Below are positions 60,479 to 64,000 of a stretch of 64,000 nucleotides of DNA, in pieces. Positions within the stretch are counted from its first letter, which is position 1; every line of letters begins with the position of its first letter. Position numbers and translations under genes: made by a program. A model generated the notes under the pieces. The model ran no database searches and was not told where the DNA came from. It was given only the letters and a program-made list of their open reading frames with translations. Origin of the DNA: JAWPMT01 sp965601475 (GTDB lineage: Bacteria; Bacteroidota; Bacteroidia; Cytophagales; Cyclobacteriaceae); contig OZ271832.1 in NCBI GenBank assembly GCA_965601475.1, forward strand, positions 3,844,001-3,908,000, read 5' to 3'.

Positions 60479-62689
60479 TTACACAGCCTCTGATGCGACC
60501 TGCTCGGGTTTCAGATCATCCTTAGATACTGGTATCTTCCTTATCCTAATACCTGTGGCGTCGTACAGCGCATTGAGCACTGCTGGTGCGAGGGGCGGCG
60601 TGGCGGGTTCTCCCAATCCAGTTGGGGGTTCCTCACTGGCGATGAAGTGCACATCCATTTCAGGCGTTTCGTCGATGCGTAGCAATATGTTGTCATGGAA
60701 GTTGGAGCGGTTTACCAAGCCATTCTTTACCTCTACGCCGCCATAGTACACCGCACTGAGCGCCCAGATGATGCTGCCTTCTATCTGACCCCTTCCAAAA
60801 TGGGGATTAACCAATGTGCCACAATATACGGCAGACCGAACGCGATCAACTTTGAATCCCATGCGGGAGTTGTTGAGTGATACATCCACTACATGCGCGA
60901 CCACCGTTCTGCTGAAGGTATCAATGGCGATACCCCTTCCTGATCCAGCTGCCTTGGGCTCGGTCATCCAGCCTTTTTCCTTCACAGTGTCAAGCACCTT
61001 GGTGAACCGTTCGCGCATTTGTGTACGATATTCAAGTACACGTTCAGCAAAGTCATCGTCACCCGTTTTTTCAACTGGGTCATCGAGCATTTCAAGACGA
61101 AAGTCGATGGGGTTTTTACCCACTTTAATTGCCAGTTCGTCAATAAAAGATTCCCTACCCAACGAACTGGAGTGTTCGGATACACTCCGCCAGGCTCCAG
61201 TATGTATGATACTGCCTACCTCTGACCCGAATGCCCGGATGTTGGGGAAGTGATAGGGAATGTCCCAGGGATTTGTGCCGCTCATATAGCCGTCCGTCCT
61301 GAATATCCGGGTATCCCAAGCCACGACCTCGCCGTTTTTGACTCCTGCTCTATGAATGGACCTTTGGTAGGGGTGGAAGTAGTCGTGCGAGATTTCATCT
61401 TCCCTGCTCCATGTGACTTTGACGGGTTGCTGGATCTGCTGGGAAATGTACACCGCCTCCATCGTCGAGTCGGCGTAGAATCGCCTTCCGAAAGAGCCAC
61501 CGGAGTTGAGCACGTGGATCGTGATCTTGTCCTGGGGCAAGCCTGTGATTTGCTCCACTTCCTTGCTCATGCGTTCACCACTTTGTGTGCCCACCCATAC
61601 TTCGCAGCTATCCCCCTTGAAGTGGGCAGTAGCATTGATGGGCTCCATCAGGGCATGTGCCTGATATGGATTGGAATAATCGTACTCCAGCCATTCTACA
61701 GCTGGATCATTTTCTACTGCTGCGATATCACCCTTGGTGTATTCAGGGTTTGTCTGTTCACTGCGCATTTCGTCCATTGTGGCGTTGAGGCCTTCGATGG
61801 ATGCGTCACGATTTTCCCCAAGGTCCCACTCCACTTTCAGCGCCTTGCGGCCTTTGAATGCGCTCCATGTAGATTTGGCGATGACCGCTACCCCCTCGGG
61901 TACATGGTGGCTTGGGTTGCTGGGCTCCATAGCCGGGATAGCAATCACATCAAGTACGCCAAAAACTCGCTTGGCTTCTGAAGCATCAAACGATTTCAAT
62001 TTACCCTTGTACACGGGACATTTCTCAATGGAGGCATACACCATTCCGGGTACATCCATGTTGATCCCATAGTTTGCCGAACCTTTGATAACATCCCTTG
62101 TAATCCTGTTCTTCACCGGAGTAGTGATGTACCGAAAGTCTGCGTGTTCCTTAAGCTGCACATCTTGCGGTACAGGCAGTTGAGCCGCTGCAGCCGCTAA
62201 CTCGCCAAAGCCCAGACTTTGACCAGTTGCGGGATTCTTTATGAGGCTATTTTCGGCAATAAGGTTCTCACTGGAGACATTCCATTCCGCAGCCGCTGCA
62301 GACTTTAGCATCTCACGGGCAGTGGCGCCGGCCTCTCGCAATACATCCCACATCTTCCTGATAGTACCACTACCCCCGGTGGTACCCATTTCTGTATTGT
62401 TGTATTTGGGGTCATAGTCAGCCCGTACAATCTCAAGTTTTTCCCAGTCGGCACCCAACTCGTCGGCAAGAATCATCGGTAATCCAGTGCCGCTGCCCTG
62501 TCCCATCTCATGCTTGGTGAGTGTGAATGTGATATTGCCATCAGCGTCAATGGCCAAAAAGTTGTTCAACGGAGTAGCCTGTAGCTCCTGTGTACTCAAG
62601 ATGCCTGACGCCGGTACTTTGAAGGCTAGCATCATGCCTCCCCCTGCAATGGAGGAAATTTTGAGGAAATTTCTTCTGTTGACTTTCAT
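60479..62689 (-). CDS. Molybdopterin-binding oxidoreductase large subunit, Tat-exported
   Basis: 736 residues from ATG 62689; 21 upstream codons are open but lie in the small-subunit gene. The N-terminus VNRRNFLKISSIAGGGMML is a twin-arginine signal. The body matches the xanthine dehydrogenase superfamily branch of isoquinoline 1-oxidoreductase beta subunits: KHEMGQGSGTGLPMILADEL, MGTTGGSGTIRKMW, NSGGSFGRRFYADSTMEA and the catalytic Glu region PTGLGEPATPPLAPAV. Such enzymes hydroxylate N-heterocycles or oxidise aldehydes in the periplasm. The substrate is unknown. The start overlaps the 2Fe-2S subunit stop by 4 nt. Confidence 0.87.
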   Translation of the reverse strand: MKVNRRNFLKISSIAGGGMMLAFKVPASGILSTQELQATPLNNFLAIDADGNITFTLTKHEMGQGSGTGLPMILADELGADWEKLEIVRADYDPKYNNTEMGTTGGSGTIRKMWDVLREAGATAREMLKSAAAAEWNVSSENLIAENSLIKNPATGQSLGFGELAAAAAQLPVPQDVQLKEHADFRYITTPVKNRITRDVIKGSANYGINMDVPGMVYASIEKCPVYKGKLKSFDASEAKRVFGVLDVIAIPAMEPSNPSHHVPEGVAVIAKSTWSAFKGRKALKVEWDLGENRDASIEGLNATMDEMRSEQTNPEYTKGDIAAVENDPAVEWLEYDYSNPYQAHALMEPINATAHFKGDSCEVWVGTQSGERMSKEVEQITGLPQDKITIHVLNSGGSFGRRFYADSTMEAVYISQQIQQPVKVTWSREDEISHDYFHPYQRSIHRAGVKNGEVVAWDTRIFRTDGYMSGTNPWDIPYHFPNIRAFGSEVGSIIHTGAWRSVSEHSSSLGRESFIDELAIKVGKNPIDFRLEMLDDPVEKTGDDDFAERVLEYRTQMRERFTKVLDTVKEKGWMTEPKAAGSGRGIAIDTFSRTVVAHVVDVSLNNSRMGFKVDRVRSAVYCGTLVNPHFGRGQIEGSIIWALSAVYYGGVEVKNGLVNRSNFHDNILLRIDETPEMDVHFIASEEPPTGLGEPATPPLAPAVLNALYDATGIRIRKIPVSKDDLKPEQVASEAV

Positions 62690-63153
62690 GATACGGTGGT
62701 GTTTGCTGCGGCTTCTTTGATTGCTTTCTTGATTCGGGTGTAGGTTCCGCATCTACAGAGGTTGCCTTTCATGGCGCGGTGGATGTCCTCATCCGTCGGG
62801 TTGGGCTTTCGTGCCAACAAGGCCGCCGCAGTCATCATTTGTCCGGTCTGACAGTAGCCACATTGTGGTACATCGATCTCCTGCCATGCCTGTTGAACGG
62901 GATGGTCTGAGTTTTCGGACAGCCCTTCAATGGTGATGATCTCCTTTTCTGCCAGGGATTTGATAGGTACACAACACGATCGCATGGCGATGCCATCGAT
63001 GTGGATGGTGCAAGCACCACACTGGGCAATACCACAGCCATATTTAGTGCCATAGAGTTTCAATTCGTCTCGGATCACCCAAAGCAAAGGTGTATCGGGA
63101 TCTACCTCGACGGAATAAGCCTTTCCGTTTACTTTCAGATTATAGTTCGCCAT
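62686..63153 (-). CDS. 2Fe-2S small subunit of the molybdenum hydroxylase
   Basis: 155 residues from ATG 63153; a longer frame upstream overlaps the cytochrome gene and is rejected. The plant-type 2Fe-2S cluster uses C40, C45, C48 and C60 (YGCGIAQCGACTIHI). The second, all-helical cluster uses C98, C101, C133 and C135 (PQCGYCQTGQMM and NLCRCGTYTRI). It carries electrons from the molybdenum site to the cytochrome. No Tat signal of its own, so it is probably carried out with the large subunit. Confidence 0.92.
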   Translation of the reverse strand: MANYNLKVNGKAYSVEVDPDTPLLWVIRDELKLYGTKYGCGIAQCGACTIHIDGIAMRSCCVPIKSLAEKEIITIEGLSENSDHPVQQAWQEIDVPQCGYCQTGQMMTAAALLARKPNPTDEDIHRAMKGNLCRCGTYTRIKKAIKEAAANTTVS

Positions 63154-63166
63154 TGTGTAAGTTGGT

Positions 63167-63544
63167 TTAGAAGTCTTTGATAGCAGTAGGGTGGATGAAA
63201 TCGGCCTCATTGTCCCAGCTATTCTGGATGTAGTTGACCACATCGGCAATCTCTTCGTCGGACAGGGCGATGGGGCGCATCCCACTTTCGAAGCCAGATC
63301 CTTTGACAATTAGATTCACGGCCCTCTGCGTGTGGAATTGCTCGATCTTATTTTTGGTTAGCGATGGGTACGCGCCGGACATACCGTCACCTTCCGGACC
63401 GTGACAACTGATGCAGTGTGTGAGGTATATCTCTTTTCCTCTATCCAGTGAGGCTTGTTCTTCTTCGCTAAAACGCTGGCAACTGAGGACAAAGACAAAA
63501 CACAGCAATATCCAATAGCTACCTGTTTTTGATGACACATTCAT
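63167..63544 (-). CDS. Lipoprotein cytochrome c
   Basis: 125 residues. A hydrophobic signal ends in the lipobox FVLSC (Cys 22). The single heme site is C44-I-S-C47-H48, and the likely sixth ligand is the Met in ESGMRPIALSDEEI (about 88). It belongs to the small class I cytochromes and lies 13 nt before the 2Fe-2S subunit. It probably takes electrons from the molybdenum enzyme to the respiratory chain. First gene of the operon. Confidence 0.9.
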   Translation of the reverse strand: MNVSSKTGSYWILLCFVFVLSCQRFSEEEQASLDRGKEIYLTHCISCHGPEGDGMSGAYPSLTKNKIEQFHTQRAVNLIVKGSGFESGMRPIALSDEEIADVVNYIQNSWDNEADFIHPTAIKDF

Positions 63545-63677
63545 GTAGTTATGCTTTCTGATAAATCAATAAACGAAGACCTATTAAATTGAAGGAATGA
63601 GAGGGACAAGCAACATGCATTTATTGACAAAAGACACAGATGGGAAGCCGAAGGCAACTTCCGTCACGATCAAACTT

Positions 63678-64000
63678 ATGTCCAAGTGGACTGCCTTGTG
63701 GACCTTGATTTGGCTCCTTTTCTCTTTCTTTTTGGCCATGAAAGCCAGTGGGCAACAAATGCGAAGCCGTGACATGGGCATTAAGGTAGGATTGATGACT
63801 CCCGGTCAATGGAATGCCATCACCGATGTGCCAGGAGTGAGGGTGGGGCATACCACATTGATCCAGGGGGATTCCGTCCGTACAGGTGCTACTGCCATTG
63901 TTCCGCATGAGGGAAATGTATTTCAGGAAAAACTTCCAGCCGCCGTTTATGTCGGGAATGGCTATGGGAAGCTCATGGGATCTACTCAGGTAGCCGAATT
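63678..64000 (+). CDS. P1 family (DmpA-like) peptidase, cut by the window end
   Basis: Only the first 107 codons are present; the frame is open at 64000. From ATG 63678 there is a signal peptide (SKWTALWTLIWLLFSFFLAM, ending ASGQ). An in-frame ATG at 63597 adds 27 codons without signal character. The mature start matches P1 aminopeptidases: GQWNAITDVPGVRVGHTTLI, RTGATAIVPHEGN and AAVYVGNGYGKLMG. Family members are self-processed Ntn-type aminopeptidases or beta-peptidases; the nucleophile Ser lies further on, outside the window. Divergent from the oxidoreductase operon. Confidence 0.82.
   Translation, partial: MSKWTALWTLIWLLFSFFLAMKASGQQMRSRDMGIKVGLMTPGQWNAITDVPGVRVGHTTLIQGDSVRTGATAIVPHEGNVFQEKLPAAVYVGNGYGKLMGSTQVAE

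Noticed and set aside
61250..61981. 243-codon plus-strand frame opposite the molybdenum hydroxylase
   Set aside because: Antisense shadow; composition is Cys/His/Phe-rich and no start signal is present.

Overview
The window reads as chromosomal DNA of a Bacteroidota bacterium, most likely of the class Cytophagia. Several things point there. Promoters match the Bacteroidota -7 consensus TAnnTTTG (before tRNA-Ser, rnpB and several protein genes). The branched-chain 2-oxoacid dehydrogenase E1 is a fused alpha/beta chain. There is an ExbB/small membrane protein/ExbD/ExbD cluster, a TPR histidine kinase paired with a LytTR regulator, a sigma-54 regulator lacking its HTH, and many lipoproteins with short leaders. 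Genes are packed tightly, with frequent ATGA, TTGA and TGATG start/stop overlaps and 4-17 nt convergent 3' overlaps. I see no insertion sequence, prophage, CRISPR array or replication origin.

Layout. 1-4.9 kb: a gene-poor edge with a phased direct repeat, an exported lysine/glutamate-rich protein, a FadH-type dienoyl-CoA reductase, a lipoprotein whose 5' end carries a REP-like palindrome, and ruvC. 4.9-10.8 kb: a closely spaced same-strand run of seven genes (flippase-like membrane protein, GT2 glycosyltransferase, small winged-helix-like protein, SpoIIE-type phosphatase, polysaccharide deacetylase, TatD nuclease, type I asparaginase), then tRNA-Ser(GGA). 11-13.3 kb: ExbB, small membrane protein and two ExbDs. 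13.4-24.3 kb: housekeeping and accessory genes: MFS pump, exported M24 peptidase, cystathionine beta-synthase, murI, serine hydrolase, LOG protein, and gluconate permease and kinase with an exported PqqB-like hydrolase. 24.4-31.9 kb: nuoHIJKLMN, the membrane half of complex I plus NuoI, without nuoA-G. 31.9-42.6 kb: a PurF-like amidotransferase, HNH nuclease, smpB, tsaD, tamB, the RNase P RNA, an HTH-less NtrC-type regulator, and a 42-residue lipoprotein too short for usual ORF cut-offs. 42.7-51.5 kb: LuxE-like acyl-protein synthetase, lipoprotein, fused E1, alanine dehydrogenase, an orphan HsdR_N nuclease, MFS transporter and type II NADH dehydrogenase.

51.6-56 kb holds the most interesting system: a four-gene minus-strand operon of circularly permuted ATP-grasp, alpha-E protein, Anbu (proteasome-like Ntn hydrolase) and transglutaminase-like cysteine protease. 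It pairs a predicted peptide-ligating enzyme with two peptide-cleaving ones, and its substrate is unknown. 57.2-60.3 kb is a signalling operon (unrecognised soluble protein, TPR-HisKA_2 kinase, LytTR regulator) facing an exported PLC-like protein that seems to have lost catalytic residues. 60.5-63.5 kb is an exported molybdenum hydroxylase (Tat-signal large subunit, 2Fe-2S subunit, lipoprotein cytochrome c). The last gene, an exported P1-family peptidase, runs off the end of the window.

Functional threads. Complex I and Ndh-2 feed electrons into quinone. Alanine dehydrogenase and the branched-chain oxoacid E1 are divergent around a perfect palindrome and may share control. Gene starts were adjusted wherever a better in-frame ATG, GTG or TTG fits the family's N-terminus or an overlap with the upstream stop.
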